Below, piece by piece: positions 7,807 to 16,436 of a stretch of 64,000 nucleotides of DNA. Every line of letters starts with the position of its first letter. Positions within the stretch are counted from its first letter, which is position 1. Both the position numbers and the translations under genes were made by a program. This DNA comes from Xanthomonas sp. SI (lineage in GTDB: Bacteria > Pseudomonadota > Gammaproteobacteria > Xanthomonadales > Xanthomonadaceae), in contig NZ_CP051261.1 in NCBI RefSeq assembly GCF_014236855.1, positions 4,898,001 through 4,962,000 of the forward strand, read 5' to 3'. Under the pieces are notes generated by a model, which was given only the letters and a program-made list of their open reading frames with translations, was not told the DNA's origin and ran no database searches.

Positions 7807-8238
7807 TCAGTCGAGGACGACCAGATTCACGTCGATGTTGCCGCGGGTCGCGTTGGAGTACGGGCAGACCTGGTGCGCCTTGTCGACCAGCGCCTGCAGC
7901 TCCTCGCGCGGCATGCCCGGCACCGCGATGCGCAGCTCCACTGCGATACCGAAGCCGCCCGGGATCTGGCCGATGCCGACGCTGCCTTCGATACTGACCT
8001 CGCCCGGCAGCTTCTGCTTGTCCTGCGCCGCGACCGCCTTCATCGCGCCGATGAAGCAGGCCGAATAGCCGGCCGCGAACAGCTGCTCCGGATTGGTGCC
8101 GTCGCCGCCAGCGCCGCCCAGCTCGCGCGGAGTGGACAGCTTCACGTCCAGCGCCTTGTCGGAGGACACGGCGCGGCCTTCGCGGCCGCCGGTCGCGGTG
8201 GCGTGGGCGGTGTAGAGGATCTTTTCGGGTGAGGCCAT
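7807..8238 (-). CDS. ohr: Organic hydroperoxide resistance protein Ohr (OsmC superfamily)
   Basis: A 143-aa thiol peroxidase that reduces organic and fatty-acid hydroperoxides using lipoylated partners. The two redox cysteines sit in the family motifs GYSACF and [11 protein letters not shown], and the N-terminal [13 protein letters not shown] is typical of Ohr rather than OsmC. It lies downstream of ohrR on the same strand with a 111-bp gap carrying an AT-rich operator, so it can be transcribed alone or with ohrR. A strong terminator follows. Induction by organic peroxides through OhrR is expected. Confidence 0.95.
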   Translation of the reverse strand: MASPEKILYTAHATATGGREGRAVSSDKALDVKLSTPRELGGAGGDGTNPEQLFAAGYSACFIGAMKAVAAQDKQKLPGEVSIEGSVGIGQIPGGFGIAVELRIAVPGMPREELQALVDKAHQVCPYSNATRGNIDVNLVVLD

Positions 8239-8285
8239 GGTGGTTGCTCCTGGTGAGGCGCGTCGCGCCGGTTGATTGACAGCTA

Positions 8286-8305
8286 TTTAATAGCACACTA
8301 CTTAA
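8286..8305 (-). promoter_or_regulatory. OhrR operator in front of ohr
   Basis: TTTAATAGCACACTACTTAA is an imperfect palindrome in an AT-rich island upstream of ohr. It matches the perfect ATAGCGCGCTAT palindrome in front of ohrR (8831-8842), sharing the TAG-N-G-N-G-CTA core on the minus strand and the flanking TTAA. The second copy beside the regulator's own start is the main reason for the call. Confidence 0.65.
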
Positions 8306-8349
8306 TTAACGAAACGTCATGCTCCGATGTCCGCTGTGTGGCGATGGCA

Positions 8350-8817
8350 TCAGCCGCCGCCCAGGTTGCCGCGCAAGGTTTCCAGTTGCTGCTTGAGCTG
8401 GCGCAGGTCCTGCAGCGAGCACGCCGCCGCGCAGAACACCTGCTCCGGCACCGCGCCCGCCTTGTTGCGCAACGCGCGGCCGGCCGCGGTCAGGCGCACC
8501 ACGACCTGGCGTTCGTCGTCGGCCGAGCGTTCGCGCGTGACCAGGCCGCTGGCCTGCAGGCGCTTCAGTAGCGGCGTCAGCGTGGCCGAATCCAGGAACA
8601 GGCGCTCGCCGATCGCCCCGACCGTACGCGCATCCCCTTCCCACAGCACCAGCATCACCAGGTACTGCGGATAGGTCAGGTCCAGCGTCTTCAGCAGGCC
8701 GCGGTAGAGCTTGTGCATCGCCAGGTTGGCCGAGTACAGCGCGAAGCACAGCTGCTGATCCAACTGCAGCGCCGCGTCGCGGCTGGGGATCTCGGCAGGG
8801 GTGCGCTTCTTCGGCAT
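8350..8817 (-). CDS. ohrR: MarR-family peroxide-sensing repressor OhrR
   Basis: A 155-aa winged-helix repressor of ohr. It has the family's DNA-binding wing ([17 protein letters not shown]) and the reactive cysteine C24 in [16 protein letters not shown] second cysteine, C129 (VFCAAAC), corresponds to the resolving cysteine of the 2-Cys Xanthomonas OhrR type. Peroxide oxidises C24, a disulfide forms between subunits, and DNA is released. Start ATG at 8815-8817. A near-perfect palindromic operator immediately upstream indicates autoregulation. Confidence 0.93.
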   Translation of the reverse strand: MPKKRTPAEIPSRDAALQLDQQLCFALYSANLAMHKLYRGLLKTLDLTYPQYLVMLVLWEGDARTVGAIGERLFLDSATLTPLLKRLQASGLVTRERSADDERQVVVRLTAAGRALRNKAGAVPEQVFCAAACSLQDLRQLKQQLETLRGNLGGG

Positions 8818-8820
8818 GGA

Positions 8821-8852
8821 TGCAATTTACATAGCGCGCTATTTAATTGCAA
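8821..8852 (-). promoter_or_regulatory. OhrR operator in front of ohrR
   Basis: A perfect 12-bp palindrome ATAGCGCGCTAT (8831-8842) is nested in an AT-rich near-palindrome whose outer arms are TGCAAT and ATTGCA. It starts 4 bp upstream of the ohrR ATG, so binding would block transcription or initiation. It pairs with the weaker copy before ohr. Confidence 0.7.
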
Positions 8853-8952
8853 GCACTTTTCCATACCGAACCGGTCGCCGTGCGCCGTTTCTTCCGCTGC
8901 GAGCGTCGGCCCAGACCGAAATGCGGCGCCTGCCGGCCGGATTGCTCCGTTT

Positions 8953-9028
8953 GTCGCGGCTGAAGCCGCTCCTACAGGAACCGCGGCAGGCTGACTGGGT
9001 GCACTGTAGGAGCGGCTTCAGCCGCGAC
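8953..9028. repeat. Inverted pair of REP-like hairpin repeats
   Basis: Two 24-bp units in opposite orientation (8953-8976 and 9005-9028) around a 28-bp spacer. Each unit contains the hairpin GCGGCTGAAGCCGC or its complement plus the constant ends GTC and CTCCTACA. They sit in the 353-bp gap upstream of ohrR and downstream of zapE. I see no gene in 9029-9170. Confidence 0.85.
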
Positions 9029-9170
9029 GAACGCAAGCGGCAAGCGCTCCGTGTGCGCCATACCTTCGCGGGCTAGGACCCGAGTCCACGCAAAGTTGGC
9101 GTCCAGAAGAAGGCATGGCGACAAAATGGCCCGCAGCCCTCTCGCCAAGGCCATCGCCTCGCTACCGCCC

Positions 9171-10268
9171 TCAGGCGCGGTGCGCGGTGGCCAGGTACTC
9201 GGCGCTCTGCATCTCGATCAGGCGCGAGGCGGTGCGCTCGAACGCGCCGGCCAGGCGCTCGCCGCTGTACAGCTGCGGCGGCGGATCCTGCGCGGTGCAG
9301 ACCAGGTTGACCTGGCGGTCGTACAGTTCGTCGATCAGGTTGACGAAACGCCGCGCCGCGTCTTCGTTCATGCGGTCGAAGTGCGGGATGCCGCCGAGCA
9401 GCACGGTGTTGAACTCGCGTGCGATCTCGATGTAGTCGGCGGGTCCGCGCGGGCCTTCGCACAGCGCGGCGAAATCGAACCAGGCGATGCTCTTGCCGCG
9501 GCCGCGCACCGGGATCTTGCGCGCCTCGATGACGATGTTGCCGCTGCGCGCGGCTTCATTCCCGCTGAGTTCGCCCCAGCGCCCGTCCAGCCACGCGTCG
9601 GACTGCGCGTCCAGCGGCGCGCGGTACACCGGCGAGCGGGTCAGCGCGCGCATGCGGTAGTCCTCGGTGCCTTCGGCGTACAGCTCTACGCAGTACTTCT
9701 GCAGCAGCGCGATCGCCGGCAGGAAGCTCTCGCGCTGCAGGCCGTTGAGGTACAGGTTCTGCGGCGCGGTATTGGAGGTAGTGACCAGGGTCACGCCCTC
9801 GGCGAACAGGCGCTCCAGCAACCGCGCCAGCAGCATCGCATCGCCGATATCGGTGACGAAGAATTCGTCCAGCACCAGCACGCGCAATTGCGTACGCCAC
9901 TCCTGCGCGATCTTGGCCAGCGGATCGCTCTGCCCGGCGTGTTCGCGCAGGCGCTCGTGCACGCCGCGCATGAAACGGTGGAAGTGGGTGCGGTACTTCT
10001 GTTCGATCGGCAGGCCGTCGTAGAACAGATCGACCAGGAAGGTCTTGCCGCGGCCCACGCCGCCCCAGAAATACAGGCCGCGCACCGGCTCGGGCTTCTT
10101 CCAGAACGCGGCCAGGCGATCCAGCCAGCCGTCCTGGTCGCTGTCCACGATCGCGGCGTGGATGCGGTCCAGTTCGGCCAGCGCGGCGTGCTGCGCCGGG
10201 TCGTCGCGCCAGTCGCCGCGCGTCACGCCGGCGGCGTAGCGTTGCGAAGGCGTGGCGGCGGCGCTCAT
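9171..10268 (-). CDS. zapE: Cell-division ATPase ZapE (AFG1 family)
   Basis: A 365-aa AAA+ ATPase. In E. coli ZapE binds FtsZ and destabilises Z-rings during constriction; the eukaryotic homologue AFG1/LACE1 acts in mitochondrial protein quality control. Seen: Walker A GGVGRGKT, Walker B LRVLVLDEFFVTD, the sensor-like TTSNTAP, and the family stretch YLNGLQRESFLPAI. The length is standard. The ATG at 10268 follows shortly after the upstream hydrolase stop (gap ~60 bp), and both genes are on the same strand. Confidence 0.92.
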   Translation of the reverse strand: MSAAATPSQRYAAGVTRGDWRDDPAQHAALAELDRIHAAIVDSDQDGWLDRLAAFWKKPEPVRGLYFWGGVGRGKTFLVDLFYDGLPIEQKYRTHFHRFMRGVHERLREHAGQSDPLAKIAQEWRTQLRVLVLDEFFVTDIGDAMLLARLLERLFAEGVTLVTTSNTAPQNLYLNGLQRESFLPAIALLQKYCVELYAEGTEDYRMRALTRSPVYRAPLDAQSDAWLDGRWGELSGNEAARSGNIVIEARKIPVRGRGKSIAWFDFAALCEGPRGPADYIEIAREFNTVLLGGIPHFDRMNEDAARRFVNLIDELYDRQVNLVCTAQDPPPQLYSGERLAGAFERTASRLIEMQSAEYLATAHRA

Positions 10269-10329
10269 CGGCGCGTGCCCGCGCAGCGCCCTGCCTGCGG
10301 CCGTGCGGCCGCCCGTCCACGCACCACGC

Positions 10330-10995
10330 TCACGCCTGCTTCGCCGGCAGCCATGCCTTGACCCCGTGCTGCAAGGCGCCGCGCAGGTCGATCAGCTTGC
10401 GGTGGAAGAAATGGCTGGTGTCGGGCATGCGCACCAGCTCGGGCTGCTGCTCCAGCGTCTCCAGCCAGTCGTAGACGGCCTGCGGATCGACGATCTCGTC
10501 GGCATCGCCCTGGATCAGCAGCCACTGCGGCGGCGGTTCCACGCCGGCGAAGTCCCAGCGCCCGGCCGGCGGCGCAATCGACACCAGCGCCTGCGGCTGC
10601 AGCGCGGCGCTGGCGCGCAACGACACGTAGGCGCCGAAGCTGAAGCCGGCCAGCCACAGCGCATCGTGCGGGCGTTGCGCGCGCACCCACTCCGCCACCG
10701 CGGCCAGGTCCTGTTGTTCGCCGTCGCCATGGTCGAAGCTGCCGGCGGAGGCGCCGACGCTGCGGAAGTTGAAGCGCACCACGTGCACGCCGAGTTCGCG
10801 CAGCGCGCGCGCGACCATCGTCACCACCTTGTTGTGCATGGTTCCGCCCTCGGTGGACAGCGGGTGGCAGACGATCGCGGTGACCGGCAAGGCGGCCGTC
10901 TCGGCATCGGGCAGATCGACCGCGGCCTCGATCGGGCCGGCGGGGCCGTCCAGCGTAAACGCGCCGGATTCGGTAGGGAAAGCGGGAGAGGTCAT
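10330..10995 (-). CDS. Alpha/beta hydrolase of the short dienelactone-hydrolase-like (COG2945) type
   Basis: A 221-aa cytosolic alpha/beta-hydrolase. It has the early CHPLSTEGGTMHNKVV block typical of COG2945 proteins, the nucleophile elbow GFSFGAY, the acid in GDADEIVD and a catalytic His in TSHFFHRKL. The natural substrate of this widely conserved family is not established. The ATG at 10993-10995 is chosen because the fold begins immediately after. It is divergent from the EamA-like exporter across ~85 bp. Confidence 0.82.
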   Translation of the reverse strand: MTSPAFPTESGAFTLDGPAGPIEAAVDLPDAETAALPVTAIVCHPLSTEGGTMHNKVVTMVARALRELGVHVVRFNFRSVGASAGSFDHGDGEQQDLAAVAEWVRAQRPHDALWLAGFSFGAYVSLRASAALQPQALVSIAPPAGRWDFAGVEPPPQWLLIQGDADEIVDPQAVYDWLETLEQQPELVRMPDTSHFFHRKLIDLRGALQHGVKAWLPAKQA

Positions 10996-11079
10996 GCGCT
11001 CATAATAGCGGGGCTGGGTGCAGGCCACATGCAGGCCAGGCGCACGCAGCGTTCTCTTCCCCGACCGGATCCCTTGCGC

Positions 11080-11943
11080 GTGGCGTTCGTTCTTCTGAGT
11101 GTGATGTGCAGCGTGCTGGTCTCCGCATTGCTGAAGCTGGCGCCGCAGCGGCGCATCGACCTGGCCCAGGCCGTGACCTGGAACTACCTGGCGGCGGCGC
11201 TGCTGTGCGCGGCGCTGCTGCATCCGCCCTTGGCCACGCTGCGCAGCGCGCAGGCGCCGTGGGCAGCGCAGCTCGGGCTGGCGCTGCTGCTGCCGGCGCT
11301 GTTCCTGGTGCTGGGCCGCGCGGTGGCGCTGGCCGGCATCGTGCGCACCGACGCGGCACAGCGGTTATCGCTGCTGCTGTCGCTGGCTGCCGCCTTCGCG
11401 CTGTTCGGCGAGCGCGCCAACGGCTACAAGCTGGCCGGGTTGGCGCTGGGCCTGCTGGCCATCGCCGGCATCGTGCACCGGCCCGGACCGACGCCGGCCG
11501 GCGCAGCGCGCGCCGCGCCCTGGCTGCTGCTGGTGTGGGCCGGCTTCGCTGCGATCGACGTGCTGCTCAAACGCATCGCCCAGGCCGGCACGCCGTTCGC
11601 CGCCTCGCTGCTGGTCGCCTTCGCGATCGCCTTCGTGCTGCTGCTCGGCGTGCAACTGTGGCGGCACCTGCGCCGCAGCGCGCCATTGGCCTGGCGCAAC
11701 GTGGGCGCCGGCCTGCTGCTGGGCACGCTCAACTTCGGCAACATCGCGTTTTACGTGCGCGCGCACCAGGCGCTGCCGGACAGCCCGGCGGTGGTGTTCG
11801 CGGCGATGAACCTGGGCGTGATCGTGCTGGGCGCGCTGCTCGGCGTGCTGGCCTTCGGCGAGAAGACCAGCGCCTGGAACCGTGCGGGCCTGTTGGCGGC
11901 GCTGCTGGCGATCGTGCTGATCGCGGTTGGTGCGCGCGGTTAG
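11080..11943 (+). CDS. EamA/DMT-family inner-membrane transporter
   Basis: About 287 aa with ten hydrophobic segments in two five-helix halves, as in drug/metabolite transporters; the substrate is unknown. The start is uncertain. GTG at 11080 gives a protein beginning VAFVLLSVMC at the first helix. TTG 11074 and ATG 11029 are in-frame alternatives, but ATG 11029 would add a charged leader. The C-terminal half carries NFGNIAFYVRAHQALPDSP and a final helix ending IVLIAVGARG. A REP-like pair follows the stop. Confidence 0.75.
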   Translation: MAFVLLSVMCSVLVSALLKLAPQRRIDLAQAVTWNYLAAALLCAALLHPPLATLRSAQAPWAAQLGLALLLPALFLVLGRAVALAGIVRTDAAQRLSLLLSLAAAFALFGERANGYKLAGLALGLLAIAGIVHRPGPTPAGAARAAPWLLLVWAGFAAIDVLLKRIAQAGTPFAASLLVAFAIAFVLLLGVQLWRHLRRSAPLAWRNVGAGLLLGTLNFGNIAFYVRAHQALPDSPAVVFAAMNLGVIVLGALLGVLAFGEKTSAWNRAGLLAALLAIVLIAVGARG

Positions 11944-11969
11944 CGGTGGTATGTGCGGGCATGGATTCT

Positions 11970-12042
11970 GTCGCGGCTGAAGCCGCTCCTACAGTGCACC
12001 CATCAGGCGTCCGGCCCCTGTAGGAGCGGCTTCAGCCGCGAC
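11970..12042. repeat. Inverted pair of REP-like hairpin repeats
   Basis: Units at 11970-11993 and 12019-12042 in opposite orientation, both with the GCGGCTGAAGCCGC stem. They lie between the convergent exporter and GTPase genes, a typical position for such bipartite elements, where they may protect 3' ends or terminate transcription. Confidence 0.85.
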
Positions 12043-12131
12043 AAACGAAGCGCGGGGACCTGCGTGTGGGGATGGTTCTTAGCCAATGAACAGGCAAGCG
12101 AACCAGAAACGCCGACAGCCGCAGCAACCCC

Positions 12132-13457
12132 TCAGCGCCGCCACACCGGGAACGGATCGGCCAGCGCCTGCCAGGCCGCCGGCCCGCGGCCCAGTTCCGC
12201 GTCGTCGAGCAGGCAGGCATCAAGTTCGGCGCGCACCCGCGCCTCGTCCAGGTCGACGCCGATCACCGCCAGCTCCTGGCGGCGGTCGCCCCACAGCGGG
12301 TGCCACAGCGCGCGCAACGCCGCGTATTCGCGCGGATCGCCCACCTCATCGGCACGCGGCGGCGGCGCGCTCCAGCACGCGCTGTGCTGCCGCTGCCAGC
12401 CCAGTTCGGTGTAGGGCAGCGGTCGCGGCGGCAACGGCAGCGGCGTGTCCAGCAATCCCTGTTCGACACGTTCGCGCGCGGCGTACCAGAAGCCGGCGGC
12501 ATTGGTCTGGGTGGCCGCGCCGGCGATCGACAGTTCGCCGACCCAGTCCATGCGGCTGGCCAACCAGAAAAAGCCCTTGCTGCGGACCACGTCGCGCAGG
12601 CCGTTCTGCGCCAGCCGCGCGAAACGCAACGGATGGAACGGGCGCTGCGCGCGGTAGACGAAGCTGCCGATGCCGAACTGCTCGGTTTCCGGCGCGTGCT
12701 CGCCGCGCAATGCCTGCATCCAGCCCGGCGCCAGCTGCGCGCGCACGAAATCGAAACGGCCGGTATCCAGCACCAGGTCCAATGGCACGTCGCCGTGGCT
12801 GGCTTCGACGATGCGCGCGTCGCGGTTGAGCGCGCGCAACACCGCGCGCGTGCGCGCCACCGTGCCCGCGGTGGCCAGATCGCATTTGCCGATCACGATC
12901 ACGTCGGCGAATTCGATCTGCTCCACCAGCAGGTTGACCAGGCCGCGATCGTCATCGTCGCCGGCCTGCAGGCCACGTTCGGCCAGGCGTTCGGCAGAGC
13001 CGAAATCGCGCAGGAAACTCACTCCATCGACCACGGTGAGCATTGTGTCCAGCCGCGCCACGTCGGCCAGGCTGCGGCCGTGTTCGTCGCGCACCGCGAA
13101 CGTGGCGGCGACCGGCATCGGCTCGGAGATGCCGGTGGATTCGATCAACAGGTAATCGTAGCGGCCGCTGTCGGCCAGGCGCTGCACTTCCTGGCGCAGG
13201 TCCTCGCGCAGCGTGCAGCAGATGCAGCCGTTGCTGAACTCGACCAGGGTTTCCTCGGTGCGGCTGAGCGCGGCGCCGCCGTCGCGGATCAGCGCCGCAT
13301 CGATATTGATCTCGCTCATGTCGTTGACGATCACCGCCACGCGGCGGCCGTCGCGGTTGCGCAGCACGCGATTGAGCAAGGTGGTCTTGCCGGCGCCGAG
13401 GAAGCCGGACAGGACGGTGACGGGGAGGCGGCGGTCGAGCACGGCGGGCATTGGCAT
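12132..13457 (-). CDS. CobW/COG0523 GTPase, probable zinc metallochaperone (ZigA/ZagA-like)
   Basis: A 441-aa G3E-family GTPase. Walker A is GFLGAGKTT, the metal-binding CxCC motif lies in [11 protein letters not shown], the Walker B region includes YLLIESTG, and a C-terminal CobW_C domain contains FYRAQ-like and HPLR segments. A Zur box sits 26 bp upstream of the start. Members under Zur control deliver zinc to client enzymes during zinc starvation, which is inferred here. M1 (13457) and M3 are both possible starts. The gene is divergent from the MerC-domain gene and shares its regulatory region. Confidence 0.88.
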   Translation of the reverse strand: MPMPAVLDRRLPVTVLSGFLGAGKTTLLNRVLRNRDGRRVAVIVNDMSEINIDAALIRDGGAALSRTEETLVEFSNGCICCTLREDLRQEVQRLADSGRYDYLLIESTGISEPMPVAATFAVRDEHGRSLADVARLDTMLTVVDGVSFLRDFGSAERLAERGLQAGDDDDRGLVNLLVEQIEFADVIVIGKCDLATAGTVARTRAVLRALNRDARIVEASHGDVPLDLVLDTGRFDFVRAQLAPGWMQALRGEHAPETEQFGIGSFVYRAQRPFHPLRFARLAQNGLRDVVRSKGFFWLASRMDWVGELSIAGAATQTNAAGFWYAARERVEQGLLDTPLPLPPRPLPYTELGWQRQHSACWSAPPPRADEVGDPREYAALRALWHPLWGDRRQELAVIGVDLDEARVRAELDACLLDDAELGRGPAAWQALADPFPVWRR

Positions 13458-13482
13458 GGCGGCTTGGACGTGGCGGGAGAAA

Positions 13483-13497
13483 TGTTACTATATAACA
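13483..13497. promoter_or_regulatory. Zur box shared by the GTPase and MerC genes
   Basis: TGTTACTATATAACA is a 15-bp palindrome with one mismatch, close to the gamma-proteobacterial Zur consensus (TGTTAT-N3-ATAACA). It stands in the short divergent gap, 26 bp from one start codon and 24 bp from the other, so a single Zur dimer pair could repress both genes when zinc is sufficient. Confidence 0.8.
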
Positions 13498-13520
13498 CTT
13501 CAACGCCGGAATCGCCGCCC

Positions 13521-13901
13521 ATGAAATCCCTGCCTCAGCCGTTCTTCGATGTCTCCGCCGTGCTCCTGTCCGGGCTATGCCTGCTGCATTGCCTGGCGCT
13601 GCCGCTGCTGGCCGCGGCCCTGCCGCTGTTCGGCGTGTGGGCGCAGGCCGAATGGGTGCATGGGCTGTTCGTGGCGATCGCGCTGCCGCTGGCCGGGCTG
13701 GCGCTATGGCGCGCACAGCGGCAGCGGCCGTTGCCGTGGCCGCTGTGGACGATGGCCGTGCTGGGCCTGTGCGGCCTGCTGGCCGGCGCGATCGGGTTTC
13801 CCAGCGCGCAGGCCGAAACCCCGGTCACGGTGGCCGGCAGCCTGCTGCTGGCGAGCGCGCACCTGTGGAACTGGCGGCGCAATGGGCATCGGCACCGATA
13901 G
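13521..13901 (+). CDS. MerC-domain inner-membrane protein, 126 aa
   Basis: A small membrane protein with about four hydrophobic helices and the MerC-like cysteine/histidine motif LCLLHCLALP in helix 1. It ends in a His/Arg-rich tail (NWRRNGHRHR). MerC transports mercuric ions in mer operons, but there is no merR, merT or merA here. The Zur box and the neighbouring metallochaperone instead suggest a role in zinc uptake or allocation. The ATG at 13521 follows the Zur box by 23 bp. In Zur-regulated loci, MerC-domain proteins are usually annotated only by domain. Confidence 0.8.
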   Translation: MKSLPQPFFDVSAVLLSGLCLLHCLALPLLAAALPLFGVWAQAEWVHGLFVAIALPLAGLALWRAQRQRPLPWPLWTMAVLGLCGLLAGAIGFPSAQAETPVTVAGSLLLASAHLWNWRRNGHRHR

Positions 13902-13903
13902 CG

Positions 13904-14094
13904 GGGATTGGGAATTCGGGATTCGGGATTCGCAAAAGCGGGGATTCGCGATCGGGAAGATCGCGCATCTCCTTGCGCATCAGGACCGACCCGGCAGCGC
14001 AGTCCGCTATTCCGAAAGCCCCGCTAAACGCAGCCGCACTCGGCGCAGATCGCGGCCCTCCGCTTCAACGAATCCCAAATCCCAAATCCCGGCC
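13904..14094. repeat. GGGATTCGGGATT-type intergenic repeat with inverted ends
   Basis: The left side carries tandem GGGATT(C/G)GG units (13907-13940). The right side (14066-14090) carries the complementary AATCCCAAATCCC. The two can pair across ~130 bp. This lies between the convergent MerC and nuclease genes. Such motifs are common in Xanthomonas gaps; the function is unknown. Confidence 0.65.
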
Positions 14095-14095
14095 C

Positions 14096-15823
14096 TCAAA
14101 GCTCAAAGCCGAGCAGCAGCGGGTCGTGATCGGAGCTGCGCCACGGGCCCGGCAGGTTGCGTTCGCGGTAGCCGTCGGCGTCGGGCGAGTCGGCGTTGAT
14201 GTGCCATTCGGCGGCGCCGCGCAGCAGCGGTGCCAGTGCCGGGCTCAGCAGGGCGTGGTCCAGGCGGCCGCTCAGGCCCCTGTAGATGAAGCTGTAAGGC
14301 TGTTCGACGTGCGCCAGCGCCAGCGCATCGCCCCAGCCGGCGTCGCGCAGCAGGCGCAGCGGGTCTTCCATCGCGTAGGCGTTGAAGTCGCCGAGCAGCA
14401 CGCTGGTGGTGCTGCCGCTGCCGGTGGGATCGGTACGCAGCCACGCATCCAGGCGCCGCGCCGATTCGGTGCGGGTGGCGTTCCAGCAGCCCTGGCCGTC
14501 GCCGCGGTCGGCATCGTCGGCGGCCGCATCGCCGCAGCCCTTGGACTTGAAGTGGTTGGCCACGACCACGAACGGCTGCCCGTTGCCGCGGCGGAACGCC
14601 TGCGCCAGCGGCACCCGGCTGTGCGCGGCGAACGGGCCGCCTTCCAGCACCGCCGGCTTGCCGACCGGGCTGACCCGCGAGGCGCGGTAGATCAGGCCGA
14701 CCCGGATCGGGTTATCGCCCGGGCCGCGCCCGGCATCGACGAAATGCCAGTCGCCGCCATCGCCGGCATTGAGCGCGGTCACCAGCGTGGCGATCGCCGA
14801 GGTCGGCCCGTAGCCGTCGTTCTCCAGTTCCATCAGCGCGGCGACGTCGGCCTGCAGCGGGCGGATGGTGGCGACCAGCTTGGCCAGCTGCGCCTGGAAT
14901 TCGGCCGCGGTGCGCGCCCCGCGCAGGGTCGGGAAGCCGCCGCCGCGGCCGTCGCCGTTGAAGAAGTTCTCCAGGTTGAACGCGGCCACGCGCAGCGTGC
15001 CGGCGACCTGCGGCGGCGGCGGTGCCGGCGGCGGGGTCAGCTGCAGCGGCGCGGTCGGATACAGCCGCGCCGCGCCCTCGACCACGCCGCCGACAATGCC
15101 TTCCACACCCTGCAGCGTGGTGCCGGCGCGCGGCGCTACGGCGGCTTCGCCGCTGCCCAGGTAGGCAGGCAGGCTGTCGGGCGCATGCGCGCCGGCTTCG
15201 CCCAGCAGCAGCAAACGCCGCGCGTTGTCGGCGTTCGCCGCGGCCAGTTCGGCGCTGCCCGGCGCGGCGATTTCGGAGGGTTGCCACAGGCGTCCGCCGA
15301 AGGCGACGCCGAGTTCGCCGGCCTTGGCCAGCGCATCGGTATCGACCACGGTCAGCGGCGCATCGATGCGCACGCGCATGCCGGCCAGCGCCGACCAGTC
15401 GGCCGGTGCGGCGTCGAGCACCTGCAGCGGCAGCGGCTGCGCGCGCGCCAGTACGGTGTGCCCGGCGGCGCGCACGCTGCGCCCGGCGAACGGCGTGCCC
15501 GCGGATGCCAGGCTGGCCGCGCGCAGCGGCGCCAGTTCGCCCCAGACCCGCACCCGGTCGCCCGGGACCAGCGTGGCGTCGGCATCGCCCTGCACCAGCA
15601 GCGCGTCGGCGGTGAGCGGATCGCCATCGCCGGCGTCCTGCACCAGATAGGCGTCGCCGCCGGCCTGCACGCGCGCGGTGACCACGCCTTCGAACACCAC
15701 GCCCTGCGCGCCGTCGGCCGGCCGCAGCTGCCCGATCGGCACCATCTGCGGCGGCGTCAACGCCTGCGCGGCGGGCGCGCCGGCAACCAGCAGCAACGAC
15801 AACATCGGGGGCAACAGGCGCAT
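14096..15823 (-). CDS. Secreted endonuclease/exonuclease/phosphatase-family nuclease (ExeM/NucH-like)
   Basis: A 575-aa secreted nuclease. Signal peptide ~1-21 (ends AAQA). An OB-fold-like domain (~40-260) resembles the N-terminal region of extracellular nucleases. A Pro-rich linker precedes the EEP catalytic domain (~275-575), which has AAFNLENFF, ALMELENDGYG (metal-binding Glu), VVANHFKSKG, LLGDFNAY and the terminal SSDHDPLLL. Cysteines in the KSKGCGD/GQGCWN insertion may form a disulfide, as in NucH/ExeM. It probably degrades extracellular DNA for phosphate supply or biofilm turnover. Confidence 0.9.
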   Translation of the reverse strand: MRLLPPMLSLLLVAGAPAAQALTPPQMVPIGQLRPADGAQGVVFEGVVTARVQAGGDAYLVQDAGDGDPLTADALLVQGDADATLVPGDRVRVWGELAPLRAASLASAGTPFAGRSVRAAGHTVLARAQPLPLQVLDAAPADWSALAGMRVRIDAPLTVVDTDALAKAGELGVAFGGRLWQPSEIAAPGSAELAAANADNARRLLLLGEAGAHAPDSLPAYLGSGEAAVAPRAGTTLQGVEGIVGGVVEGAARLYPTAPLQLTPPPAPPPPQVAGTLRVAAFNLENFFNGDGRGGGFPTLRGARTAAEFQAQLAKLVATIRPLQADVAALMELENDGYGPTSAIATLVTALNAGDGGDWHFVDAGRGPGDNPIRVGLIYRASRVSPVGKPAVLEGGPFAAHSRVPLAQAFRRGNGQPFVVVANHFKSKGCGDAAADDADRGDGQGCWNATRTESARRLDAWLRTDPTGSGSTTSVLLGDFNAYAMEDPLRLLRDAGWGDALALAHVEQPYSFIYRGLSGRLDHALLSPALAPLLRGAAEWHINADSPDADGYRERNLPGPWRSSDHDPLLLGFEL

Positions 15824-15895
15824 ACGATCACTCTCCTTAGCTCGCCGGCACAGGCCGGCATCGAATACGAACGCGCCGCCCGGAGGCGGCGCTGG

Positions 15896-15915
15896 AAAAA
15901 CCCGCAGGCTGCGGG
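15896..15915 (-). terminator. Rho-independent terminator of the cytochrome c5 gene
   Basis: On the minus strand a CCCGC/GCGGG stem (extendable as CCCGCAG/CTGCGGG) is followed by TTTTT, directly after the cytochrome stop codon. A second GC-rich hairpin (GCGCCGCC/GGCGGCGC at 15873-15892) follows. Confidence 0.8.
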
Positions 15916-15917
15916 GG

Positions 15918-16436
15918 TTACTTCAGATTGGACAGCATCCAATCCACCGTGGCGTGGACCTGCGCTTCGCTGAGCGCCGGATTGCCGCCCTTGGGCGGCA
16001 TGATCCCGCCGTCGGGGCCGGTGTAGCCCTCGATCGCGTGCTTGTACAGCGTGTCCTTGCCCTGCGCGATGCGCGCATCCCAGTGTGAATGGTCCAGGGT
16101 CGGCGCCTTGCCGACACCGGTGGTGTGGCAGGCGGTGCACAGGTTATTGAAGATCACCTTGCCGTCGGTGGTGCCGCCGTAGGCGACCTGCGCCGAGGCC
16201 TTGGCCAGCGCCGCCGCCTGCGCGGCGGCCTGCGCCGCAGCGCCGGTGCTGCCGGCATACACCGCGCCCGCCGGCGCGATGCGTTCCTCGGTGCGCTTGA
16301 GCGCCACCGGCGACACCTCGGGCGGGATCGCCCGCTGCAAATAGGCCGCGAACGCGATCAGCCCGAGGGTGATGACGGCCAACAGGCCGATCACCATCGA
16401 GAACCGCTTGAGAAATTCGAGGTCGTAATTCCGCAC
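15918..16436 (-). CDS. Membrane-anchored cytochrome c5
   Basis: A 172-aa c-type cytochrome held in the inner membrane by an N-terminal helix (~14-38) and facing the periplasm. The haem motif is CTACH with a distal Met in GGIMPPKGGNP, both standard for class I c5 electron carriers. An Ala-rich linker (~70-90) separates the anchor and haem domain. GTG at 16436 is preferred as start because it gives the conserved N-terminus RNYDLEFLKRFSM. Its likely role is electron transfer to a terminal oxidase. Confidence 0.88.
   Translation of the reverse strand: MRNYDLEFLKRFSMVIGLLAVITLGLIAFAAYLQRAIPPEVSPVALKRTEERIAPAGAVYAGSTGAAAQAAAQAAALAKASAQVAYGGTTDGKVIFNNLCTACHTTGVGKAPTLDHSHWDARIAQGKDTLYKHAIEGYTGPDGGIMPPKGGNPALSEAQVHATVDWMLSNLK

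Noticed and set aside
12300..13520. Long plus-strand frame upstream of the MerC-domain gene
   Set aside because: It is antisense to the COG0523 GTPase, which has clear domain motifs. The MerC protein starts at 13521 after the Zur box.
13521..13901. Mercury resistance function for the MerC-domain gene
   Set aside because: No merR, merT, merP or merA nearby, and the promoter carries a Zur box rather than a MerR operator.
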